Below are positions 1 to 7,455 of a stretch of 64,000 nt of DNA, in pieces. The notes beneath the pieces were generated by a model. The model saw only the letters and a program-made list of their open reading frames with translations, made no database searches and was not told the DNA's origin. Source of the DNA: Microbacterium esteraromaticum (lineage in GTDB: Bacteria > Actinomycetota > Actinomycetes > Actinomycetales > Microbacteriaceae); assembly GCF_017303215.1 (NCBI RefSeq), contig NZ_JAEMWU010000001.1, forward strand, positions 1,550,001-1,614,000, given 5' to 3'. Position 1 is the first letter of the stretch. Every line of letters begins with the position of its first letter. Position numbers and translations under genes: made by a program.

Positions 1-153
1 GGGGGCATCATTCCACGGGCGAATCAGCATCAGAGCGACGGCCCCGGCGAGCACGACTGCCGCGACGACGAGTACGCCGATCAGCCAGCTTCGGCCTCCG
101 CGACGCTTCTCTGGCGGAAATGCCCAGACGTACTCCGGCTGCTGCTCGCTCAT
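1..153 (-). CDS. Partial membrane protein, N-terminus only
   Basis: The first 51 codons of a gene that runs off the left edge. The start codon overlaps the stop of the upstream glycosyltransferase by four bases (ATGA, 150-153), so it is the next gene of the same minus-strand operon. The visible protein is a short polar N-terminus (MSEQQPEYVWAFPPEKRR) followed by one hydrophobic helix at about residues 23-44 and then RPWNDAP. This suggests a cytoplasmic N-terminus with a signal anchor. The function cannot be read from this fragment; by position it probably belongs to surface-glycan synthesis. Confidence 0.7.
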   Translation of the reverse strand, partial: MSEQQPEYVWAFPPEKRRGGRSWLIGVLVVAAVVLAGAVALMLIRPWNDAP

Positions 154-1109
154 GCGGTCTCCAGCGCAGGCATCGGCCGCCACGTGCGGTCGCGGCCGAT
201 GCGGCCGCCGTCGCGCAACCCGCGGAACAGGTTACTGGTGCCACGCACGGTGCGCTCGACGAACACCAACCGGATGAGCTCCTTGAAGAACGTCGCTGCG
301 GTGCCGAGACCGAACAACACCGGGTTGTAGTTGTCGTGTACGCGATAGTACTGCTTGATGAAGGCGCGGTTGCGCATGATGTAGTACCGGTAGGCGTTGC
401 TCGACGCATTGAGGTGGCGTATTCCCATGTCCCACTGCCGGATCTCGCGCGTGCGGCGCAGCACGAACTCGTCGACGATGACGGCGGTGGTCAATCGAGA
501 GGCCAGCCATCCGTACATCTGGTCATCCCAGTAGATGAAGAAGCGCGGGTCGGGTAGTCCTACCTGCTGCACAATGGAGCGGTGGATGAACATGCCCTCG
601 AAGCAGCCGCTGTTCATCTCGCGGTAGCCTGCGGCGTCGAACTTCGACGGCGCGAATGGGATCGGGATTCCCATGCGTTCGGCAATGCGGTACTGCCAGT
701 AGAACTCGCTGCCATCGTAGTCATAGCGGCGGCCCTGGATGCTCTTGAAGCGACGTGACCAGCGGCCCATCTTCGCCAGCCCGTCGGGCAGTACCTCGAC
801 GTCGTCGTCCATCAGCCAGATCCACTCCGAGCCGAGGTCGTACGCCGTGCGCATGCCTTCGCTGAATCCGCCGGATCCGCCGGTGTTGGTCTCGAGGCGA
901 CGGTAGACGATCTCGGTGCCGATGTCGGCGCGGAAGCCCTCGACGACCGCGGTGGTGTCGTCGGCGGAGTCGTTGTCGATGATCACGACGCGGCCCGGCT
1001 TCGGGTCCATCGCGCGGATGCTGGTGAGCAGGCCGCTCAGCAAGTGTGAGCGGTTGTACGTCACGATGACGATCGTTGCGGACCGGGGGTCGAATTGGTC
1101 CGCAGTCAT
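150..1109 (-). CDS. GT2 family glycosyltransferase (GlfT1/rhamnosyltransferase-like)
   Basis: A 319-residue GT-A fold glycosyltransferase. The N-terminus has the nucleotide-binding strand (TIVIVTYNRSHLL). The metal-binding motif is DDD in WLMDDDVEV, and NTGGSGGF precedes it as in galactofuranosyl- and rhamnosyltransferases. A second acidic motif, YWDDQMYGW, resembles the WDD catalytic-base motif of GlfT enzymes. The start at 1109 is chosen because it has a strong Shine-Dalgarno (AAGGAGG) and overlaps the upstream stop by four bases. It likely adds an early Galf or rhamnose residue to a lipid-linked or wall glycan before the longer GlfT2-like polymerase acts. The donor sugar is inferred, not shown. 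Confidence 0.85.
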   Translation of the reverse strand: MTADQFDPRSATIVIVTYNRSHLLSGLLTSIRAMDPKPGRVVIIDNDSADDTTAVVEGFRADIGTEIVYRRLETNTGGSGGFSEGMRTAYDLGSEWIWLMDDDVEVLPDGLAKMGRWSRRFKSIQGRRYDYDGSEFYWQYRIAERMGIPIPFAPSKFDAAGYREMNSGCFEGMFIHRSIVQQVGLPDPRFFIYWDDQMYGWLASRLTTAVIVDEFVLRRTREIRQWDMGIRHLNASSNAYRYYIMRNRAFIKQYYRVHDNYNPVLFGLGTAATFFKELIRLVFVERTVRGTSNLFRGLRDGGRIGRDRTWRPMPALETA

Positions 1110-3016
1110 GCGTCCTCCTTGAAGATCTGCGTCCACGACGCCTCCGAGACGAGGTCGGGCAGCGCCTTGCGGTACTCGGCCTGCAGGCGGGGCCACTGCC
1201 GCTTCAACCTTCGGTGCAACCTGACCGTTTCGATCAGCATCCGACGGTACTTGGCCCGGTCACGCGTGTACACGTTCTTGCCCGAACCATCGGCAGAACT
1301 GACGAGCGCACTGTCGAAGGCCGGTACACGCCACCAGTGCGCGTCGTTCTTGCCGAACTCGACCTCGGGCTGCGCGACGTTCGCGGGGTCGGGGCGGCGC
1401 ATCCAGTGCGTGACCAGAGTGCGCAGGGTGAACCAGCGCAGGCGCATGCCGGTGGGGCTGTCGTACTCGTGTTGCTTGGTGTGCTTGTACACCTGGCGCC
1501 CCCGACGAGAATGCAGCACGCGGCTCGGATCGCGGTGGACCACCGTCTCGGGGTAACCGGCGGCAAGTGCACGCGCCGCGGGCATGGCGGTGGCCAGATT
1601 GGCACGCATATGGGCCGGCCCCGCCAGCACGTCACGCAGGGCTTGCGCGCGCAGCGCCACTGGGTAGTACTGCATCATCATGAGGTGCTTCAGATCTACC
1701 CTGCGGCTGTGCGTCAACAGCCGACCGCCGTGCGGGGCGTTCGAGTGCAGCAGAGCGGCGACGATGCGGTTGCGGGCGTGGAAGTACGCCTGCCAGTCGA
1801 TGGTGTCGTCCTTGTTCACCCACGAGACATGCCACAGCGCTACTCCGGGCAGCGACACCGTGGCAAACCCCGCTTCGCCTGCACGCAGACAGAACTCGGC
1901 ATCGTCCCACTTGATGAACGCCGGCAGCGATAGGCCCACTTTGCGGATCGCGTCGAGTGGGATCAGGCACATCCACCAGCCGTTATAGTCGGCGTCCATG
2001 CGCATGTGCAGCAGGGGCGACTGACGCAGATTCGCGACACCGAAGTCGTGCGGCATTCGCTCCTGGTACAGGTTGCGCCACATGAACGGGTGCTCGTCGA
2101 CCACCTCGGCCCAACCGTGCAGCCTTGGGCGATCGAGCAGATCGAACATGTGGCCGCCGACGAGCACGGGCGTCGTCGCGTAACGACCGAAGACCACCGA
2201 GCGGCGCAACGACTCCGGCTCGATCAGCACATCGTCGTCGAGCAGCTGCACGAAGTCGCTGTCCGGACGCTGCAGGGTCTCGTGCATGGCGCGCGCGAAG
2301 CCGCCGGAGCCGCCGAGGTTCGGCTGACGGATGACCTGCAACGTCGCCCCGAGGCTCGCGGCTACCTCGTCGAAGCCGTCCTGCTCTGCGACGAGCTGCG
2401 TGCCCTGATCGATCAGGAAGACACGGTCGACGACTTCGAGCAGATCCGTGGCATCCGACAACGCGCGCAGCGTGTCGACGCAGTAGTCGGGTTTGTTGTA
2501 CGTGGTGATTCCGAGCGAGGCCTTGCCGTGGCGCGCCGGATCCTGCTCGGTGGTCCACTCCGCGCCCTCGAGCGTTGCGTTCTTCTCATCGGCGACGATG
2601 TCGAACCAGACCCATCCGCCGTCGCTGTACTCGGTGAGCGCGAGGGGGATCGAGGTCGTCGCGTCTCCGGTTACCTCGCGTGTGTCGATGCGCTGTCGGA
2701 TGCCCGATCCGTTCGACCGGTACACGAGGATGGTCGCCGGTCCCGAGGTGCGCACCGTGAGGGTGACCTCGCGCACGCTGGTCCAGTGCTGCCAGTACGA
2801 CGCGGGGAAGGCGTTGAAGTAGGTGCCGAACGATACGCGTCGCCCCGACACAATGCGCACGCGGCGACGATCGAGAATGTTGCCCAGCTGCGCCCGGCTC
2901 GATACACGCACCGGCTCCTCATCGATCACGGACCAGGTCTCGGGATCGGCGTAAAGGGGGAGCAGATCGGGGTCCCTGTCAAGGGGGAAGACGACGTTCT
3001 GCAGTACGTGAGTCAC
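1106..3016 (-). CDS. glfT2: GlfT2-like galactofuranosyltransferase
   Basis: A 636-residue protein, almost the length of mycobacterial GlfT2. It has an N-terminal beta-sandwich region (about residues 1-150), then a GT-A domain with NLGGSGGF, the metal-binding LLDDDVLIEPESL, the catalytic-base motif KWDDAEF and a later conserved His (VALWHVSW). A C-terminal helical region follows. Such enzymes polymerise galactofuranose from UDP-Galf at the membrane face. The GTG start at 3016 gives the family's normal N-terminus (VTHVLQNVVFPLD) and lies 7 bases after a TAGGAT -10 element, so the mRNA is probably leaderless; the longer ATG reading frame has no family support. In an organism without mycolyl-arabinogalactan, the product is probably a different Galf-containing wall glycan. 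Confidence 0.85.
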   Translation of the reverse strand: MTHVLQNVVFPLDRDPDLLPLYADPETWSVIDEEPVRVSSRAQLGNILDRRRVRIVSGRRVSFGTYFNAFPASYWQHWTSVREVTLTVRTSGPATILVYRSNGSGIRQRIDTREVTGDATTSIPLALTEYSDGGWVWFDIVADEKNATLEGAEWTTEQDPARHGKASLGITTYNKPDYCVDTLRALSDATDLLEVVDRVFLIDQGTQLVAEQDGFDEVAASLGATLQVIRQPNLGGSGGFARAMHETLQRPDSDFVQLLDDDVLIEPESLRRSVVFGRYATTPVLVGGHMFDLLDRPRLHGWAEVVDEHPFMWRNLYQERMPHDFGVANLRQSPLLHMRMDADYNGWWMCLIPLDAIRKVGLSLPAFIKWDDAEFCLRAGEAGFATVSLPGVALWHVSWVNKDDTIDWQAYFHARNRIVAALLHSNAPHGGRLLTHSRRVDLKHLMMMQYYPVALRAQALRDVLAGPAHMRANLATAMPAARALAAGYPETVVHRDPSRVLHSRRGRQVYKHTKQHEYDSPTGMRLRWFTLRTLVTHWMRRPDPANVAQPEVEFGKNDAHWWRVPAFDSALVSSADGSGKNVYTRDRAKYRRMLIETVRLHRRLKRQWPRLQAEYRKALPDLVSEASWTQIFKEDA

Positions 3017-3023
3017 ATACGAA

Positions 3024-3029
3024 ATCCTA
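3024..3029 (-). promoter_or_regulatory. -10 element for the glfT2-like gene
   Basis: TAGGAT on the minus strand, with 7 bases between it and the GTG start at 3016. This fits transcription starting at or next to the start codon. It lies in the 25-base gap after the upstream polymerase gene, so the glfT2-like gene can be expressed separately from it. Confidence 0.5.
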
Positions 3030-3041
3030 CCCGCCGAAGTC

Positions 3042-4346
3042 CTACCGACCATTCTCGGGGCGCAACGTGGGGATGGCTCCGGTCTGTGCCGCATCGATGT
3101 TCTCGCGCCATGACCGGCTCTGGCCGGCACGTAGCACGCACAGCACCAGCAGCAGCCAGCCCGCTCCGGTGACGGCGAAGCTCTCGAACATCGACTCCAC
3201 TGCCAGGGTGATCAACACGAGCGGTGTCCACGCGTACACCACCGAGTGCCGAACGCTCGCCATCAGCCAGGAACGCACGATGGCGACCCCGCCCATCACC
3301 AGGAACAGCACCAGCCCGATCCAACCGAGCTGCAGCAGGATGTCGAAGTAGGCGTTCAACGCCGAGCGGTGGTGGTCCGAGAGCAGAAAGTTGATGTATG
3401 TGAACGGATACTCGCCACGCTCCCATGAGCCGAACCACCCGTATCCCGTGACCGGTTGTTGTGCGACGAAGTCGAGGATGACGTTCCACAGGTCGGCGCG
3501 GGTCGAGAAGTCGCTACCGGCGTCCAGGAGACGAATGATCTGATGCCGCAACGCCAACGCCACCGCCAATGCAATGGCCACCATCGCACCGAGAACCCAT
3601 TGCACCGTGAGCCGACGAGCCGGACGCGCGTGGCGCACGATTGTCAGCGCACTCGTGGCGACGCCGACGGCCGCGGCCAGCACAAGCACGGTGGGCGATG
3701 CCGAGAAGAGTGCGAGAAAGACTCCCAGCGACACCGAAAGCACCCCCACGACATGGGTGATCGACTGGGTTCGCCACTCGATCACAAAGGTGATGAGGGC
3801 GAGGACGGCTATGAAGCCGAGCATGTTGCGGGTGCCGAAGAGCCCCTGGATCGGCCCGCCCACGGCGAGGTTGCCCTCGATACCGAGGATCGCGAAGGGG
3901 GTGTCGAGCAGCACCCCCGACAGGATCTCGATCCCGAGCGATATCGTCAGCAGCCAGCGCAAGGTATCACCGATCGCGCGCACCGTCTGCAGGGTGTCGC
4001 GCACGTGCCCGATCGTGATGGCGATGATCGCGTACCCGAACAGCGTGAACCAACCAGTCAGTGTGTCCCAACGGTTCTCGCTCCAGACCACGCTCACCAA
4101 CCCGAGCGCGATGAACCCCAGCAGCGAGGTCGGTGCAAGGCGCAGCAGCGAGAGCTCATCGCGGCGGGCGAGCAGCATCGCCAGTCCGATGATCGACAGT
4201 GCACTGATGATCGTCGCCAACGTCACCGGCGACATCAACCGCGCGATCACGAACGACAGAAATGCGGCCGTCAGGGCCGTGAGGGTGTAGGCGCGGGCGA
4301 ACTCGGCCGAGGCGAGTAGCGAGAGCAGCTGGCGCCGCGGCGTCAT
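3042..4346 (-). CDS. O-antigen ligase/polymerase-like membrane protein (first of a tandem pair)
   Basis: A 434-residue polytopic protein with about ten to twelve hydrophobic segments. It has the large extracytoplasmic loop near the C-terminal half typical of Wzy_C/WaaL proteins (around GYGWFGSWERGEYPFTYINF, then HRSALNAYFDILLQLGWIG). Such enzymes join or polymerise undecaprenyl-linked glycans outside the membrane. The start overlaps the stop of the upstream paralogue by four bases (4343-4346), so the two are translationally coupled. Together with the adjacent transferases it indicates a surface polysaccharide locus. The substrate is unknown. Confidence 0.8.
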   Translation of the reverse strand: MTPRRQLLSLLASAEFARAYTLTALTAAFLSFVIARLMSPVTLATIISALSIIGLAMLLARRDELSLLRLAPTSLLGFIALGLVSVVWSENRWDTLTGWFTLFGYAIIAITIGHVRDTLQTVRAIGDTLRWLLTISLGIEILSGVLLDTPFAILGIEGNLAVGGPIQGLFGTRNMLGFIAVLALITFVIEWRTQSITHVVGVLSVSLGVFLALFSASPTVLVLAAAVGVATSALTIVRHARPARRLTVQWVLGAMVAIALAVALALRHQIIRLLDAGSDFSTRADLWNVILDFVAQQPVTGYGWFGSWERGEYPFTYINFLLSDHHRSALNAYFDILLQLGWIGLVLFLVMGGVAIVRSWLMASVRHSVVYAWTPLVLITLAVESMFESFAVTGAGWLLLVLCVLRAGQSRSWRENIDAAQTGAIPTLRPENGR

Positions 4347-5752
4347 GGAGTCCGCCGGGTGGGCGTCGTCGTCATTTCGGGGGCGTGCTCACCAACGCCG
4401 ATCAGCGGTGCCGACTTCATCTTGAACGACAGCAGCACCAGCAGCAGCCAACCCCAGAGCATGATCGGAGCGGACTCGACCAACCCTTCGAAGAGCAGCA
4501 CGGTGACGAACAGCAATGGCAGCAGAGAGACGGGGGAATACGGGCGCTTCGCATCGAGATCCCAACGGGGGCGGTCGACCGCGAAGAACCACGCGCGCCA
4601 GGTGAGTGCGAGCCAGGCGAGCGCCATCAACACCACGCCGACGACGCCGAGCTGAAGGAACACGTCGAGCCACATATCGTGCGCGTGGAAGACGGTCAGC
4701 CCATGATCCACGATCCACCCGTCGAAGCCGGGCGCCCAGGGGACCCAGGGAGAGGAGAACCCATTGCCGAAGATCGGGCGTGTCACCGCGCGCTCCCAGA
4801 CCGCCTGCCAGATGTCCAGACGTCCGGTCAGGTCGCCGCTCTTGCCGAACATCGACAGCAGCTGGTCGCGTAGCAGGAGCGCGGCGGTGACGCCGATGAC
4901 GGCGACGGCCGTGAACGCGGCGTACATCAGCCGTCGTTGTCCTGGGCCGGAGGCCGCGCGAGCGATGAGCGCCGCGGCGAGCACGACGAGGACGACGATG
5001 ATGCTCAGGTACACCGTCGTTGAGGCCGCTTTGATGAGCAGAACCGCAGCGAGTGCGCTCCAGAGCACGAGCATCGTTCGACGTCGTGCGTGCGCGGCGA
5101 ACAACACGGCGAAGACGATCAGCGCGAACAGGCACATCACGGCGAGGGAATGGGCATTGCCGACGATGCCTTGGATGCGCCCGTCGTTGAAGAGGTTGCC
5201 GCGCACCCAGTACAGGTGGGGGTCGATTCCGCTCTCGGGGATCTCGACGAAGTTTGGCAACAGGGGTTCGTGTCGCACCAGTGCCACCCACAGCTCGATC
5301 AGCAGCGACAGCCCGAGGATGAGCTTCATCGTCGTGCTCAGTGCGCGCGCGATCTCGTTCCAGGTGAGCACTGTCGCCACGAACAGCGCCGTCACCGTCA
5401 CCGCGGCGAGCAACAACCACGTCAAGAGGGTCGCACCCGGCCACCGCGACCAGAAGGTCGACACCAGCGCGAGCGCGCCGTACGCCAGCGCCACCCAGGG
5501 CAGGCGTCGCCACCGGAAGACGCTCGGCTGCCCCCGGACGATCGCGGGGATCCAGATCGCCAGCGCCGCGAGCGTCAGAACGATGATGACGATCACTGCA
5601 CCGACGGGGCCCACGAGGTTGTAGACGGCGGTGTGTGCGAAGACCGAGAACAGCAGAAGTACGCTGAACGCGCGCACCATCAGGTGCCGCGTCGTCTCGC
5701 GGGCGGGTGCGGCGGGAGGCATCGCGGCAGGATGCTTGGTGTACACGGCCAT
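4343..5752 (-). CDS. O-antigen ligase/polymerase-like membrane protein (second of the pair)
   Basis: A 469-residue polytopic protein with the same architecture as its downstream neighbour: an N-terminal cytoplasmic stretch rich in Pro/Ala, about eleven to twelve hydrophobic helices, and a periplasmic-type loop containing GNGFSSPWVPWAPGFDGW and DHGLTVFHAHDMWLDVFLQLG. That His-Asp-rich loop is where WaaL/Wzy proteins place catalytic residues. The start MAVYTKHPA at 5752 is preferred over the longer frame because a TAGCCT -10 element ends 7 bases upstream, fitting leaderless expression. The pair probably arose by duplication, but the sequences are clearly diverged. Confidence 0.8.
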   Translation of the reverse strand: MAVYTKHPAAMPPAAPARETTRHLMVRAFSVLLLFSVFAHTAVYNLVGPVGAVIVIIVLTLAALAIWIPAIVRGQPSVFRWRRLPWVALAYGALALVSTFWSRWPGATLLTWLLLAAVTVTALFVATVLTWNEIARALSTTMKLILGLSLLIELWVALVRHEPLLPNFVEIPESGIDPHLYWVRGNLFNDGRIQGIVGNAHSLAVMCLFALIVFAVLFAAHARRRTMLVLWSALAAVLLIKAASTTVYLSIIVVLVVLAAALIARAASGPGQRRLMYAAFTAVAVIGVTAALLLRDQLLSMFGKSGDLTGRLDIWQAVWERAVTRPIFGNGFSSPWVPWAPGFDGWIVDHGLTVFHAHDMWLDVFLQLGVVGVVLMALAWLALTWRAWFFAVDRPRWDLDAKRPYSPVSLLPLLFVTVLLFEGLVESAPIMLWGWLLLVLLSFKMKSAPLIGVGEHAPEMTTTPTRRTP

Positions 5753-5792
5753 CGGGATCAGGCTACCGCGCGGCACGTCCTACGCTGGGAGC
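5753..5792. promoter_or_regulatory. Compact divergent promoter, polysaccharide operon / manA
   Basis: Only 40 bases separate the two start codons. The minus strand carries TAGCCT (5765-5760) 7 bases from the ATG at 5752. The plus strand carries TACGCT (5781-5786) 6 bases from the ATG at 5793. The two -10 hexamers are 15 bases apart, so each promoter's -35 region would overlap the other's -10 and both transcripts would be leaderless. Confidence 0.6.
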
Positions 5793-6911
5793 ATGCTGCT
5801 GACCATCACCAACGCACCGCGTGACTACGCCTGGGGATCGACCTCGCTGATCGCGAGTCTGGAAGGGCGCGCACCCTCCGGGACGCCCGAGGCGGAGGTG
5901 TGGTTCGGCGATCACCCCGGTGACCCCTCCGACGTCGCGGGGGGTGGCACGCTCGACGAGGTGACCGGCGGGACTCTCCCGTACCTGCTCAAGCTGCTCG
6001 CCGCGGCTGCGCCGCTGTCGATCCAGGTGCATCCAACACGTGCGCAGGCGCGCGAGGGCTTCGCGCGCGAAGCCGGGATGGATGCCGGTGACCCGACCCG
6101 TAACTACCGCGACGATAACCACAAGCCCGAGCTGATCGTGGCGCTCAGCGATCGCTTCGAGGCGCTCGCCGGGTTGCGCCCGCTAGCGGATACCCGTCGT
6201 CTGCTCGCGGTGCTGCCGGATGCGCCCGGTGTCATCGCGCTGCGCGCGCGGCTGGCATCCGATGACGACGCGGTCGCGTTGCGCGACGCGATCGCGTGGC
6301 TTCTGTCGGGAGACGCCCAGGCAGAGGTGGACGACATCATCGCGGCGGTCTCACAGGCGCGCTCGGAGGAGTTCTCAGAGCCTCTGGCCGCCGTGCGCTC
6401 CATCGCCGGGCGCAACCCGGGCGACGCCGGCGTGGTGGTGGCACTGCTGATGAACTTCGTGGTGCTGCGTCCCGGTGAGGCGATCTTCCTGCGTGCCGGT
6501 CTGCTGCACGCGTACGTCTCCGGCCTGGGGGTCGAGATCATGGCGGCGAGTGACAACGTGTTGCGTGGTGGCCTGACGCCCAAACACATCGACGTCGATG
6601 AGCTGCTTGCAATCGTCGACACCACGCCCGGCCCGGTCCCCGTGCAGGCCGGGACTGGTTCCGTGACCGACTACAGTGTGCCGGTCGAGGACTTCGCGCT
6701 GCGCCGCGTGCAGGTTGACGGCGCCGCGGCGTTCGACGTGACGGGACCGACCATGGTGCTGGCCACGTCTGGCCTGGTGTCCGTCGAGTCGGCGCTTGGC
6801 AGCACCGCGCCGATCGCCGTCGGTTCCGCCGCGTTTATCACGGCGGATGAAGGGAAGATCACCCTGCGCGGTCACGGCGAGGCGTTCATCGCGCGGCCCG
6901 GTCGCGTCTGA
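5793..6911 (+). CDS. manA: Mannose-6-phosphate isomerase, class I
   Basis: A 372-residue cupin-fold enzyme that interconverts fructose-6-phosphate and mannose-6-phosphate to supply GDP-mannose for glycan synthesis. Type I PMI motifs are visible: YLLKLLAAAAPLSIQVHP (zinc ligands in QVHP), DDNHKPELIVAL (zinc Glu), LHAYVSGLGVEIMAASDNVLRGG and TPKHIDVDELL. The ATG at 5793 is chosen because it starts at the family's N-terminus and follows a TACGCT -10 by six bases; the reading frame is open much further upstream but without support. It sits beside whiB2 as in mycobacteria and next to glycan genes that would use its product. Confidence 0.93.
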   Translation: MLLTITNAPRDYAWGSTSLIASLEGRAPSGTPEAEVWFGDHPGDPSDVAGGGTLDEVTGGTLPYLLKLLAAAAPLSIQVHPTRAQAREGFAREAGMDAGDPTRNYRDDNHKPELIVALSDRFEALAGLRPLADTRRLLAVLPDAPGVIALRARLASDDDAVALRDAIAWLLSGDAQAEVDDIIAAVSQARSEEFSEPLAAVRSIAGRNPGDAGVVVALLMNFVVLRPGEAIFLRAGLLHAYVSGLGVEIMAASDNVLRGGLTPKHIDVDELLAIVDTTPGPVPVQAGTGSVTDYSVPVEDFALRRVQVDGAAAFDVTGPTMVLATSGLVSVESALGSTAPIAVGSAAFITADEGKITLRGHGEAFIARPGRV

Positions 6912-6996
6912 TCCTCAAGGCCCCACGCGGCTCCGCGACACGCCGACAGCGCGCAATGAACCTTAAACGCCCTCTTGAGGGTTTACGATCTGCGAC

Positions 6997-7025
6997 TTGA
7001 CCATGGCGAATGACACGGGTGTAAT
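6997..7025 (+). promoter_or_regulatory. SigA-type promoter of whiB2
   Basis: TTGACC (6997-7002), 17 bases, then TGTAAT (7020-7025). This is a good housekeeping promoter, placing the RNA start near 7032 and giving a leader of about 43 bases. The rest of the 163-base gap 6912-7074 holds a CCCTC/GAGGG inverted repeat (6970-6981), too tight to be a terminator, which may be an operator. Confidence 0.6.
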
Positions 7026-7074
7026 TAGGTGAAGAACGGCCCGAGGGGGGCTTAAGCAGGGTTGGGAGATCGAG

Positions 7075-7392
7075 ATGACGGGTTACCGCTCAGACGTTCC
7101 CGAGAATTGGTTCGTCGATCCGGTTGATCTGGGAGTACCAGGAGTACGCCGGGTCGAGCAGGAGGACGATGGCGCACTCGCCTGGCAGGCGGATGCGCTG
7201 TGCGCACAGACGGATCCGGAGGCGTTCTTCCCCGAGAAGGGCGGCTCGACTCGGGATGCCAAGCGCATCTGCACGTCGTGCGACGTGCGCGGGGAGTGCC
7301 TGGAATACGCATTGAACAATGACGAGCGCTTCGGGATCTGGGGTGGCCTCAGTGAACGCGAGCGCCGCAAGCTCAAGCGTCGCGCAAGTTGA
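7075..7392 (+). CDS. whiB2: WhiB2/WhmD-type iron-sulfur regulator
   Basis: A 105-residue WhiB protein. The four [4Fe-4S] ligands are Cys43, Cys66, Cys69 and Cys75 (CAQTD... ICTSCDVRGEC). The turn motif GIWGG lies at 88-92, followed by a basic C-terminus (ERERRKLKRRAS) that contacts DNA. WhiB2/WhmD proteins act with sigma factor to control septation genes in mycobacteria and Streptomyces. Placement between manA and the Rv3259/Rv3258c homologues matches the mycobacterial whiB2 neighbourhood and supports this subtype over other WhiBs. A GGGAG-type ribosome site precedes the ATG. Confidence 0.9.
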   Translation: MTGYRSDVPENWFVDPVDLGVPGVRRVEQEDDGALAWQADALCAQTDPEAFFPEKGGSTRDAKRICTSCDVRGECLEYALNNDERFGIWGGLSERERRKLKRRAS

Positions 7393-7394
7393 TC

Positions 7395-7432
7395 GCGGGC
7401 GCGCCGGACGCCCTGTCCGGCGCGTCGCCCGC
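7395..7432 (+). terminator. Terminator after whiB2
   Basis: The inner stem is GCGCCGGAC (7401-7409) and GTCCGGCGC (7415-7423) with a 5-base loop. An outer stem GCGGGC (7395-7400) pairs with GCCCGC (7427-7432) across a 3-base bulge. There is no T-tract, as is common in high-GC actinobacteria. Confidence 0.6.
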
Positions 7433-7455
7433 ACCTGCCTAGGCTGACAAGTGCC

